Below are positions 1 through 6,470 of a DNA stretch of 10,183 nt, piece by piece. Origin of the DNA: Spirochaetales bacterium. Its GTDB lineage: Bacteria > Spirochaetota > Spirochaetia > Sphaerochaetales > Sphaerochaetaceae. Location of the stretch: NCBI GenBank assembly GCA_017614625.1, contig JAGABK010000015.1, positions 1 to 10,183 on the forward strand, read 5' to 3'. Made by a program: the position numbers and the translations under genes. The first letter of the stretch is position 1, and the number at the start of each line of letters is the position of its first letter. The notes below the pieces were generated by a model. It was not told the origin of the DNA, ran no database searches, and was given only the letters and a program-made list of their open reading frames with translations.

Positions 1-1
1 G

Positions 2-562
2 ATGGTGGACAAGTCGGTCACCGATTTCTCATCGGACCACAACATCGTTCCCATCGTCGGAAGCGTCGGGGTGAGGGAAGTCCAGTATCAGGTGAACATC
101 ATCGTCAGCATGCTGGCACACGTTCTGGGCGGCTCGGTCTACTTCTACAATTCGGCCGAGGCCTCCAGAAAGGGTTTCGAGGAGAAGTACCGGGACCTTT
201 TCGCCATCTGGGACAAGCTGGACGCGGTCCTGTTCGGACTCGGAGGCTCGCCGTCCTCCAGCAGGATGCCCTACGAGGCCATCAGGGGCGATGCCCCGGA
301 TTACGCGGTGGACGTCAGGGACGCCGTCGGGGACCTCCTGGGTCAGTTCTTCACCCGCGAGGCGATGATAGGAAGCACCTGGGAGGCCGATTACCTGAAC
401 CTCTCTGCCGAGAAGCTGAAGAAGGTCGGACGGCGCATCTGCCTCTGCGGAGGTTCGGAGAAGGTCGATTCACTGATAGCAGCGGCCGGTCTTGGTCTGT
501 ACAACGTGCTTGTGACGGACACGAGGACCGCCGAGGAAATAATAAACAAGGAAGGAATGTGA
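2..562 (+). CDS. SorC/DeoR-family sugar-responsive transcriptional regulator, C-terminal effector domain (5' partial)
   Basis: This is the C-terminal part of a regulator that binds a sugar or sugar phosphate and controls an adjacent catabolic operon. The frame is open to the left edge, so the ATG at base 2 is probably internal and the N-terminal helix-turn-helix is missing. Over the 186 visible residues the SorC effector-domain signatures appear in order: an 'LFGLGG' strand-turn near residues 77-82, 'DAVGDLLGQFF' at 107-117 (family pattern GavGDi.g.ff), 'LCGGSEK' at 148-154 (family pattern vagG..K), and 'NVLVTDTRTAEEI' at 168-180 (family pattern n.LiTDe.tA). The stop lies one base before the next ATG, so the regulator is probably co-transcribed with the operon and its own target. 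EryD of erythritol operons belongs to this family. The family call is secure; the effector is unknown. Confidence 0.85.
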   Translation: MVDKSVTDFSSDHNIVPIVGSVGVREVQYQVNIIVSMLAHVLGGSVYFYNSAEASRKGFEEKYRDLFAIWDKLDAVLFGLGGSPSSSRMPYEAIRGDAPDYAVDVRDAVGDLLGQFFTREAMIGSTWEADYLNLSAEKLKKVGRRICLCGGSEKVDSLIAAAGLGLYNVLVTDTRTAEEIINKEGM

Positions 563-563
563 A

Positions 564-1553
564 ATGAGAAGTCTTATATACAAGGAACTGGGAGTAGTGG
601 AAGAGGGGCAGAGTCCCGATCCCACCATGCCAATCTGGGTCAGGGTCGAGGCCACCGGAATCTGCGGAACCGACCTCAAGGCAGTCTTCAAGGGACACAA
701 GTACTTCGTGCCGCCTACGGTCCTGGGACATGAGTTCTACGGCCAGATAGCCAAGGCGCCGGCGGGCTTCAAGTATCCCGTGGGCACCTGGGTCGTCGTG
801 GCTCCGTACTACGACTGCGGAGAGTGCTCCTGGTGCAAGGCCGGCAAGGGCGATTTGTGCACGACCAAGAAGTACGTCGAGGCCGGCAGCTTCGCCGAGT
901 ACGAGGGAGTCCCCGAGGGCTACGAGGACGGAATCTTCGTCCTGCCCGAGGAGAAGGACCCTGCGAACTACGACGTCTACGCGCTGACGGAGCCCCTGGC
1001 ATGCATCCTCAACGGAACCCGGCGCCTTGAGACGATCAAGGGCTACAGCAAGGTCCTGGTCGTAGGCGGCGGTCCCATGGGAGCGCTCTTCGCCCTGTAC
1101 TACTCGCAGATCGGAATCGACGTGTCGATCGTCGAGCCGTCCGACGAGAGGGCGGCCAAGCTCCGCTCCTTCGGCATCAACACCGTCAAGTTCGAGGACG
1201 TGAAGAAGGGCGAGTACGACAACGTCGTTCTGGCGGTCAACATCGGCTCCCTGGTCAAGCAGTACCTGCCTCTGGTCAGGAACGGCGGAACGATCCTGGT
1301 GTTCGCGGGCCTTCCGAAGGGGGAGGTCCTCGAGGTGGACGCCGGAGCTGTCCATTACAACGAGGTTTCGGTCAAGGGCTGCAGCGGCTTCGCCCTTGAC
1401 GATTTCAGGAAGGCCTTCGACATCATCAAGGCCGACCCGAAGAGATACAGACAGCTCATCACGCACAAGTTCGGCTTCAAGGACGGACAGAAGGCGTTCG
1501 AGCTTCTCAGACAGGGAAAGGCCTTCAAGGTCCTTCTGGGAAGCGAATACTGA
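564..1553 (+). CDS. Zinc-dependent medium-chain alcohol/polyol dehydrogenase (sorbitol/threonine/butanediol dehydrogenase type)
   Basis: This cytoplasmic NAD(P)-dependent dehydrogenase of the MDR superfamily probably oxidises a secondary hydroxyl of a polyol or sugar, or reduces the matching ketone. Catalytic zinc ligands are visible as C34 in 'GICGTD', H56-E57 in 'GHE' and E143 in 'LTEPLAC'. The structural zinc loop has C85, C88, C91 and C99. The Rossmann fold has 'GGGPMG' at 168-173, and acidic E191 at the end of the second strand suggests NAD rather than NADP. At 329 residues it is slightly short for the family (about 340-350), because the segment after GHE (residues 58-80) is compact. An AAGGAAGGA ribosome binding site at 548-556 supports the start, one base after the regulator's stop. 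The substrate is not determined; polyol, threonine-type and butanediol-type activities all remain possible. Confidence 0.88.
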   Translation: MRSLIYKELGVVEEGQSPDPTMPIWVRVEATGICGTDLKAVFKGHKYFVPPTVLGHEFYGQIAKAPAGFKYPVGTWVVVAPYYDCGECSWCKAGKGDLCTTKKYVEAGSFAEYEGVPEGYEDGIFVLPEEKDPANYDVYALTEPLACILNGTRRLETIKGYSKVLVVGGGPMGALFALYYSQIGIDVSIVEPSDERAAKLRSFGINTVKFEDVKKGEYDNVVLAVNIGSLVKQYLPLVRNGGTILVFAGLPKGEVLEVDAGAVHYNEVSVKGCSGFALDDFRKAFDIIKADPKRYRQLITHKFGFKDGQKAFELLRQGKAFKVLLGSEY

Positions 1554-1562
1554 GGAGAGGCG

Positions 1563-2540
1563 ATGACCGGCGCACTGACTTGCAAACCCTATCTCCACCT
1601 CCCGGACGAGCAGAAGGGGGTCCTTTTCCCGATTCTCAGGCGGTTCGACAGGATCGTCGTGGCCGCCAACATGGGCGGGACCTTCTTCGCGGACGAGCCT
1701 GAGCTTCAGGACATCGAGTTCGTGAAGCTTCCTCCCGTCCCGGAGAAGAGCTATCCGCTGAAGTTCGACGAGTTCGCATCCAGGGCCTTCGCTGAAGGCG
1801 CCGAGGTGATAGTGACCGTCGGAGGAGACGGGGTGGCCAGCTATGCGGCGACGGCGATAATCAGACAGGGTCTGGACATGGGAATCCTCGGGATCCCGGC
1901 CGGAACGGCCAACGCGGGGCCGATCGTCAGGGCGGACCACAGCGAGGACTCGCTGGACTGGTCGAGGCGCCTGGATTCGATCGAGGTCTCCTGCGCGGGC
2001 AAGGTCCTGGGATACGGCTTCAACGACGTGATCCTGGGAAAGTCGTTCCTGGGAACGCTGGACGGCAGGCTGGTGAACCTTTCTGCCGGGGCCATGGCCC
2101 AAAAAGGAGAGGCGCTCGAGCTTGCCGACCCGGACATCACGGTCGCGGGGAAGGACTTCTCGGTTGTCCTGAACGGACAGGCGCAGGAAGTCCCGTCAGT
2201 AGGGGATGTGAAGCAGATCTGCGTCTCGACGCTGCATCAGGACCGCCTGATGTGCAGGGCGATTTTCGGAGGCCTTCTCGAGTCTACGGGAATGGAGGCT
2301 CCCGCGGCCATCGCCCTGCTGGACAAGAACGTCACCGACGCGAGGCCCGGGACGTGGAGCAAAAAGATGTTCAGAAGGACGGCCCATCTGTGTTTCGGGG
2401 CCGGTGACACGGTTGAGATCGAAGGACTGGCGGACGGGGTATGCGTCATAATCGACGGAAACCCGTTCGTCCTTGAGGATAGAAGAATCACGGTGCGCTG
2501 CGTTCCGGATTCGGTGAAGGTTTTCGGAATCGGGGGATAA
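1563..2540 (+). CDS. NAD-kinase-fold protein, AcoX/COG3199-like (possible non-canonical kinase)
   Basis: This belongs to the ATP-NAD kinase/diacylglycerol kinase fold superfamily. The nucleotide-phosphate loop 'GGDG' is at 87-90. A second loop, 'GIPAGTANAGPIV', is at 110-122, where AcoX proteins have a GTNN-type loop and COG3199 a GV-type loop. 'NDVI' at 154-157 sits where NAD kinases carry the NE/ND motif that contacts the substrate ribose. 'DGNP' at 298-301 matches the C-terminal DG motif of the fold. The length of 325 residues suits AcoX-like members and is longer than a typical housekeeping NAD kinase. It starts nine bases after the dehydrogenase stop behind a GAGGAGAGG ribosome binding site and ends one base before the permease start. 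In acetoin operons AcoX also sits near an MDR dehydrogenase. The superfamily is clear. The substrate (NAD, a sugar/polyol or other) is unknown, but operon position favours a pathway role. Confidence 0.72.
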   Translation: MTGALTCKPYLHLPDEQKGVLFPILRRFDRIVVAANMGGTFFADEPELQDIEFVKLPPVPEKSYPLKFDEFASRAFAEGAEVIVTVGGDGVASYAATAIIRQGLDMGILGIPAGTANAGPIVRADHSEDSLDWSRRLDSIEVSCAGKVLGYGFNDVILGKSFLGTLDGRLVNLSAGAMAQKGEALELADPDITVAGKDFSVVLNGQAQEVPSVGDVKQICVSTLHQDRLMCRAIFGGLLESTGMEAPAAIALLDKNVTDARPGTWSKKMFRRTAHLCFGAGDTVEIEGLADGVCVIIDGNPFVLEDRRITVRCVPDSVKVFGIGG

Positions 2541-2541
2541 T

Positions 2542-3489
2542 ATGGAGAAAGCCAAGACAATAAGACCGGCCCTCAGCGGTGCGGGAAAGGTCAGGATATT
2601 CGGTAGGACCTACCACAGGGACCAGCTTCTGTGCGCCCTTGTCCTGATGATTCCCGTCCTGGTGGCGGTTTTCATGCTGTTCATACTTCCTGTCATACAG
2701 GTCATAAGGTACAGCTTCACGAACTTCGCCCTGAACACGGGAAAAGGGGACTATGTGGGGATCGAGAACTACAAGTACCTGTTCCAGGATGAAAGGATGT
2801 TCAAGGCGTTCTTCAACACCGCCTGCTTCGCGGTGCTGAAGCTTGTCTTCGACACGGGCCTGGCCCTGCTGATCGCCCTGATGCTCGATTCCAACGTCCC
2901 GCTCAGGAAGTTCCTCAGGTCCACGTACTTCGCCCCTGTCGTCGTGCCCGTCGTGGCCTCGTCCCTCATCTGGATCTGGTTCTTCGACCCGGATGTCGGA
3001 CCCCTCAACCAGATTCTCGGATTCTTCGGGATCCAGCCGCTGGGATGGCTCTACAGCGAGAACACGGCCCTGATCTCGATCCTGATCTTCTCCGTCTGGA
3101 AGGGCGTGGGATACAACGTCATGCTGTTCCTCACCGGACTGCAGAACATCCCCGATTCCTACATCGAGGCGGCGAAGGTCGACGGAGCCTCCAACTTCCA
3201 GTCGCTGGTGCGCATCAAGCTGCCGCTGCTGAGGCCCATCACGTCGTTCATCGTCATGATAGGAATCATCAACACCTTCAAGGTCTTCGCCGAGGTCAAC
3301 GTCATGACCCCGAAGGGAGGCCCCGGATACTCGACGGCGATGATAGTCAACTACATCTACGAGCAGGCCTTCACAAGAGGCAAGATGGGCCGCGCGTGCG
3401 CCGCTTCCATCATCCTGTTCGTGGTCATATTCATCTTCACCACGATCCAGTCGAGGCTGAACTCCTCCAAGGAGGTGTCGTATGAGTAA
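2542..3489 (+). CDS. ABC sugar transporter permease, MalF/UgpA type
   Basis: This inner-membrane subunit of a carbohydrate-uptake ABC importer (CUT1 family) forms the translocation channel with the next gene product. The 315 residues contain about six hydrophobic segments: around 28-55, 90-115, 128-148, 176-199, 233-254 and 285-302. A full EAA loop, the docking site for the ATPase, runs from E209-A210-A211 through G215 to P228 ('KLPLL' at 226-230). The N-terminus is cytoplasmic and basic. The start lies one base after the preceding stop; the upstream ribosome binding site is a poor G-run (2532-2536), so translation is probably coupled. The last eight bases overlap the second permease. No ATPase gene is adjacent, so an ATPase encoded elsewhere is expected to serve it. 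Confidence 0.93.
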   Translation: MEKAKTIRPALSGAGKVRIFGRTYHRDQLLCALVLMIPVLVAVFMLFILPVIQVIRYSFTNFALNTGKGDYVGIENYKYLFQDERMFKAFFNTACFAVLKLVFDTGLALLIALMLDSNVPLRKFLRSTYFAPVVVPVVASSLIWIWFFDPDVGPLNQILGFFGIQPLGWLYSENTALISILIFSVWKGVGYNVMLFLTGLQNIPDSYIEAAKVDGASNFQSLVRIKLPLLRPITSFIVMIGIINTFKVFAEVNVMTPKGGPGYSTAMIVNYIYEQAFTRGKMGRACAASIILFVVIFIFTTIQSRLNSSKEVSYE

Positions 3490-4312
3490 GAGCAAGCTGA
3501 AGAGATACAACTGGTTCATATTCGTCCTCCTTTTCATCGGATCGCTGACCATGATATTCCCGTTCGTCTGGATGATCCTCTCGTCCTTCAAGACGGTGCG
3601 CGATGTCTACACCTATCCTCCGAAATGGCTGCCTTCCGAGTGGAAATGGACCAACTTCGAGACCGTGTTCAGGATGATCCCGTTCGGACGCTACTATCTG
3701 AACAGCATCTTCACCTCGGTCGCCCAGACCTTCCTGCAGATTGTCCTCTCCATCTTCGGAGCCTACTGCATCACCTTCCTGGACTTCCCGGGCAAGAAGA
3801 AGCTTACCGTCCTGATCAGAAGCACGATGTTCGTCCCCATGGTCGTGACCCTCGTCCCCATGTACCTTATCGTCGCCAAGCTGCACGGAATCGACACCTA
3901 CGGCGGAATCATCCTCCCGCAGGTCTTCTCGGCGTTCACGCTGTTTTTGATCTCCTCGTTCTTCGCGGCGATCCCGAAGGACCTGGTCGATTCGGCCCGC
4001 ATCGACGGATGCGGCTACTTCAGGATCATGGGAACCATCGTCATCCCGAACTCAAAGGCGTCCATCAGCACTGCCGCGCTGTTCTCTTTCCTGGGACACT
4101 GGAAGAGCTACACATGGCCGCTGATCATCACGAACAAGGACAAGTACAGGACCCTTCCCATCGGAATGAAGTACCTTGTCCAGGAATCTTCAAGCGAGTA
4201 TCAGGTAATGATGGCCGCATCGGTCATGGCCATCCTGCCCGTCCTGATACTCTTCGTACTGTTTGAGAAACAGCTGGTGAAGTCAGTCACTCTCACCGGC
4301 ATGAAAGCATAG
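3482..4312 (+). CDS. ABC sugar transporter permease, MalG/UgpE type
   Basis: This second membrane subunit of the CUT1 importer has 276 residues and about six hydrophobic segments (12-35, 72-97, 111-133, 140-163, 195-217, 243-262). Its EAA loop is slightly degenerate: D170-S171-A172 replaces EAA, followed by the conserved G176 and the terminal P189. 'FLGHWKSYTWPLI' at 203-215 is the family's typical periplasmic-side motif, and the C-terminus 'LTGMKA' resembles the usual 'G.kG' tail. The start is supported by AAGGAGGTG at 3469-3477, which lies inside the end of the upstream permease gene. The two genes overlap by eight bases, as expected for a stoichiometric heterodimer. It ends 32 bases before the binding-protein start. 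Confidence 0.93.
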   Translation: MSKSKLKRYNWFIFVLLFIGSLTMIFPFVWMILSSFKTVRDVYTYPPKWLPSEWKWTNFETVFRMIPFGRYYLNSIFTSVAQTFLQIVLSIFGAYCITFLDFPGKKKLTVLIRSTMFVPMVVTLVPMYLIVAKLHGIDTYGGIILPQVFSAFTLFLISSFFAAIPKDLVDSARIDGCGYFRIMGTIVIPNSKASISTAALFSFLGHWKSYTWPLIITNKDKYRTLPIGMKYLVQESSSEYQVMMAASVMAILPVLILFVLFEKQLVKSVTLTGMKA

Positions 4313-4330
4313 GATTTTTATTTGAAACGT

Positions 4331-4338
4331 TAAGGAGG
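4331..4338 (+). promoter_or_regulatory. Strong Shine-Dalgarno of the binding-protein gene
   Basis: TAAGGAGG lies six bases before the ATG at 4345 in a short A/T-rich spacer (4313-4344). It is the longest Shine-Dalgarno match among the early operon junctions, where start and stop codons mostly abut. It fits the expected need for far more binding protein than permease. No convincing promoter is visible in the 32-base spacer. Confidence 0.7.
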
Positions 4339-4344
4339 TTTCAT

Positions 4345-5607
4345 ATGAAAAAAGTCATTATCGTTCTGATCGCCATGCTGGTCGCAACAGGCATGGTGTT
4401 CGCACAGGCCGCAACCGAAACCGCCGCCGCAGAGGCCAGACCCGAGGTTGTGGGAATCAAGATCTGGTACTCCATCAGCGGAGCCAACGGTGAGTTCTTC
4501 AAGTCCCAGGTCGAGGCTTTCCTCGCTGCTCATCCTGAGATCAAGGCAGAGGAAATCACCTACACCGGTTCGTACGCAGACAGCGCCACGAAGATCTCCG
4601 CCGCAAGACTTGCAGGCGAGGCACCCGACATGATCATCACATCCGCTTCCCAGCTCTATCCGGGCGAGGACGGAAACTTCAGGATGGAGGAGCTTGCCAA
4701 GGACGCAGAGCTCAACTACGCCGACTTCCAGGAAGGAATCCTCGAGTATGCCAAGTACAACGGACAGCTCGCCGCCCTCCCGTTCGCCATCTCCACTCCG
4801 ATCGTCTACTACAACAAGGACCTCGTGAAGAAGGCCGGTCTCGACCTGGTAGCCAATCCTCCCAAGACATGGGATGAGTTCGTAGAGGTCTGCAAGAAGG
4901 TCATGGCAGCCAACGAGGGAGTCTCCGGTTTCGACGCATCCGACAGCGTATGGCTCTTCAAGAGCATGCTCTATCAGAACGGCAACCCGGTAGTCGAGCA
5001 GAAGGGCGAGACAGTCACTCCCGTTTTCGACAACGAGAGCGGCATCGAGGTCGCAACCTACTGGAAGAAGCTGGTGGACGAGGGAGTCATGGCCGCACAG
5101 CAGCATGACACAGCCGAGAAGAGATTCCAGGCCGGAACCCTTGCATTCGTTTCCGCAACCAGCAACAGACTGGCCAAGTGGGCAGGCAACCTGGGCTTCG
5201 AGCTCGGCGCCATCGAGATGCCTTACTTCAAGACCCCGTCCGTCGCACTCGGCGGAAGCACGGTCACCATCCTGGCCACCGACAAATGGAAGGAAGATGC
5301 CTGCTGGCAGCTGATCAAGTACGTCCTGAACACCGAGAACCAGACAGCATTCTCCCTGGCAAGCGGCTATCTGCCCATCAGGAAGAGCTCTCTCGAGAAC
5401 GCGGACGTCAAGGCCTACATCGCCGACAGCGAGCTCTATGCAGTCGCAACGAAGCAGCTGTCCTACGCCTGGGCTTACACTCACTTCGGAGCCATGGGTT
5501 CGATGGACAACTTCTTCTGGTATGCACTCGACAACATCGAGAGCGGAAAGTCCACACCGGCCGAGGCTATGAAGCAGGCCGTCAAGGAGACGATCGCCGA
5601 GCTGTAA
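4345..5607 (+). CDS. Periplasmic sugar-binding protein of ABC importer (extracellular solute-binding family 1)
   Basis: This is the substrate-capturing component for the two permeases just upstream. The N-terminus is a classical Sec signal peptide: KK at 2-3, a hydrophobic core at about 4-17, and a probable cut after 'VFA' (residue 20). There is no lipobox cysteine, so the protein should be soluble in a periplasm. The mature part carries family-1 landmarks: 'WYSISG' at 41-46, 'ALPFAISTPIVYYNKDL' at 144-160, 'TWDEF' at 175-179, 'LGGSTVTIL' at 302-310 and 'ASGYLPIRKSSL' at 339-350. The length of 420 residues is normal. Many aromatic residues late in the protein (W41, Y156, Y157, W203 and a 'YAWAY' stretch) fit carbohydrate stacking. 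Codon use leans toward GCA and other A-ending codons unlike its neighbours, and a perfect Shine-Dalgarno precedes it, both consistent with high expression. The ligand is unknown. Confidence 0.93.
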   Translation: MKKVIIVLIAMLVATGMVFAQAATETAAAEARPEVVGIKIWYSISGANGEFFKSQVEAFLAAHPEIKAEEITYTGSYADSATKISAARLAGEAPDMIITSASQLYPGEDGNFRMEELAKDAELNYADFQEGILEYAKYNGQLAALPFAISTPIVYYNKDLVKKAGLDLVANPPKTWDEFVEVCKKVMAANEGVSGFDASDSVWLFKSMLYQNGNPVVEQKGETVTPVFDNESGIEVATYWKKLVDEGVMAAQQHDTAEKRFQAGTLAFVSATSNRLAKWAGNLGFELGAIEMPYFKTPSVALGGSTVTILATDKWKEDACWQLIKYVLNTENQTAFSLASGYLPIRKSSLENADVKAYIADSELYAVATKQLSYAWAYTHFGAMGSMDNFFWYALDNIESGKSTPAEAMKQAVKETIAEL

Positions 5608-5629
5608 TCGGTCAGCGTTTTTCAAACAA

Positions 5630-5667
5630 GGTATTCCGGGAGCGATCCCGGAATACCGCGTCTTTTT
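5630..5667 (+). terminator. Rho-independent terminator or attenuator within the operon
   Basis: A perfect 12-bp inverted repeat lies at 5630-5641 and 5646-5657 around a four-base GCGA loop. It is followed by GCG and then TCTTTTT (5661-5667). The stem is G/C-rich in its upper half. The T-run is short and set back three bases, so termination is likely partial. It sits 22 bases after the stop of the binding-protein gene. Placed there, it would leave the upstream message for the binding protein abundant and stabilise its 3' end, while lowering transcription of the catabolic genes. Confidence 0.85.
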
Positions 5668-5674
5668 GAATGTC

Positions 5675-5680
5675 AGGAGA
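5675..5680 (+). promoter_or_regulatory. Ribosome binding site deciding the isomerase start
   Basis: AGGAGA is followed seven bases later by ATG at 5688. An in-frame ATG also exists at 5670, but it lies upstream of this site and would overlap the end of the terminator region. The later start gives the usual 'MKKVAFSTGAF' N-terminus of this enzyme family, so 5688 is preferred. Confidence 0.75.
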
Positions 5681-5687
5681 TTATGAA

Positions 5688-6470
5688 ATGAAGAAAGTAG
5701 CATTCTCAACAGGTGCCTTCTACACAATGGATACCCTGGAGGCAGTCGGAAAACTCAGGAAAGCAGGATTCGAGCACATGGAGCTCATGCCCCAGTGCCA
5801 TGAGGACCTGAGCCTCAGGACGCTCTCGGAGATCACGAAGAAAGGCATGCACGTGTCTTCGATCCATTATCCGCTGGTGTTCTTCGGAATCCTCTACAAC
5901 GCCAATCCGGGCATGATGCGCGAGAGCATGGCGTTCTCGGACAACCTGGCCGTCTTCTGCAAGGAGGCGGGCACGGAGTACGTCGTCATCCACCCGGAGC
6001 AGGAGTACAGCGGCAGGTTCGCCGAGCTGTGCGGCAAGCCCATCAGGGCAAACATCGAGTATCTGGCATCGGCCCTGGACAAGGTGGGCGTGACGGTGGC
6101 CATGGAGAACTATCCCTCAGGAGTGGGCCAGTACCCCGACACGCTGCAGGCGTACGTGAAGGAGATGGCCATCCCCAACATGAAGATCATGGTCGACACA
6201 ACCGAGGTCATCGAGGGAGGAGGGGACCCCATCGAGTTCATCAAGGGCCTTGAAGTCGCCCCCTGCCACCTGCACATGAGCGATTTCGGCGGCGGTCTCA
6301 AGCACATCCCCATCGGAACGGGAGAAGTGGACTGGAAGGCGGTCGTGAAGACGCTGAAGGACAAGGGATACACCGGCTACTACAACCTGGAGCCCAGCTA
6401 CAAGTACTACATCGACGACGTCGACACCCAGCTGAGAAAGGACTATGAATACATCACAAGCCTTGTCTAG
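5688..6470 (+). CDS. Sugar phosphate isomerase/epimerase, xylose-isomerase-like TIM barrel
   Basis: This 260-residue cytoplasmic enzyme of the AP-endonuclease-2/xylose-isomerase-like TIM-barrel family isomerises or epimerises a sugar, ketose or inositol-type compound using a divalent metal. Strand 1 is 'VAFSTGAF' (4-11). Likely metal ligands are E140 in 'AMENYP', D170 in 'MVDTTE', H196 in 'HLHMSD' and E235 in 'NLEPS'. H60 ('SSIHYP') and H102 ('VIHPE') sit where family members carry conserved barrel-end histidines. 'HIPIGTGEVDW' at 206-216 is the family's H.P.G.G...DW loop. It is the first gene after the terminator. Its last 26 bases overlap the next gene. EryC-type erythrulose-phosphate isomerases, IolE/IolI and tagatose/allulose epimerases share this fold, so the exact substrate cannot be stated. 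Confidence 0.87.
   Translation: MKKVAFSTGAFYTMDTLEAVGKLRKAGFEHMELMPQCHEDLSLRTLSEITKKGMHVSSIHYPLVFFGILYNANPGMMRESMAFSDNLAVFCKEAGTEYVVIHPEQEYSGRFAELCGKPIRANIEYLASALDKVGVTVAMENYPSGVGQYPDTLQAYVKEMAIPNMKIMVDTTEVIEGGGDPIEFIKGLEVAPCHLHMSDFGGGLKHIPIGTGEVDWKAVVKTLKDKGYTGYYNLEPSYKYYIDDVDTQLRKDYEYITSLV

Larger units (their letters stand above)
5608..5687 (+). other. Intergenic spacer between transport block and catabolic block
   Basis: This 80-base gap is the longest non-coding stretch in the window. It holds a strong hairpin with a T-run (5630-5667) and the ribosome binding site of the next gene (AGGAGA, 5675-5680). A T-rich run at 5618-5622 precedes the hairpin. I see no convincing -35/-10 promoter, so the downstream genes are probably read by transcripts passing the hairpin. 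Confidence 0.6.

Noticed and set aside
351..2102. 583-residue open frame on the minus strand
   Set aside because: It lies antisense to the regulator, dehydrogenase and NADK-fold genes. The translation is rich in R, D, E, L and V in the way expected from the complement of G/C-biased codons, and shows no domain motif. The + strand genes there have clear family motifs.
3465..3477. CCTCC-AA-GGAGG inverted repeat covering the ribosome binding site of the second permease
   Set aside because: The loop would be only two bases, or the stem only four base pairs, and the bases encode Ser-Ser-Lys-Glu. I do not regard it as a supported regulatory hairpin.
2488..3591. 367-residue open frame on the minus strand across the permease genes
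   Set aside because: Highly charged D/E/R/H-rich low-complexity translation antisense to hydrophobic permease codons; an expected mirror artefact.
5670..5687. Upstream ATG at 5670 as start of the isomerase
   Set aside because: It precedes the AGGAGA ribosome binding site at 5675-5680, has no site of its own, and adds six non-family residues. ATG 5688 fits better.
4330..5727. 465-residue open frame on the minus strand across the binding-protein gene
   Set aside because: It runs antisense to a well-supported solute-binding protein and through the terminator hairpin. The cysteine- and leucine-rich translation has no recognisable fold and is a codon-bias shadow.
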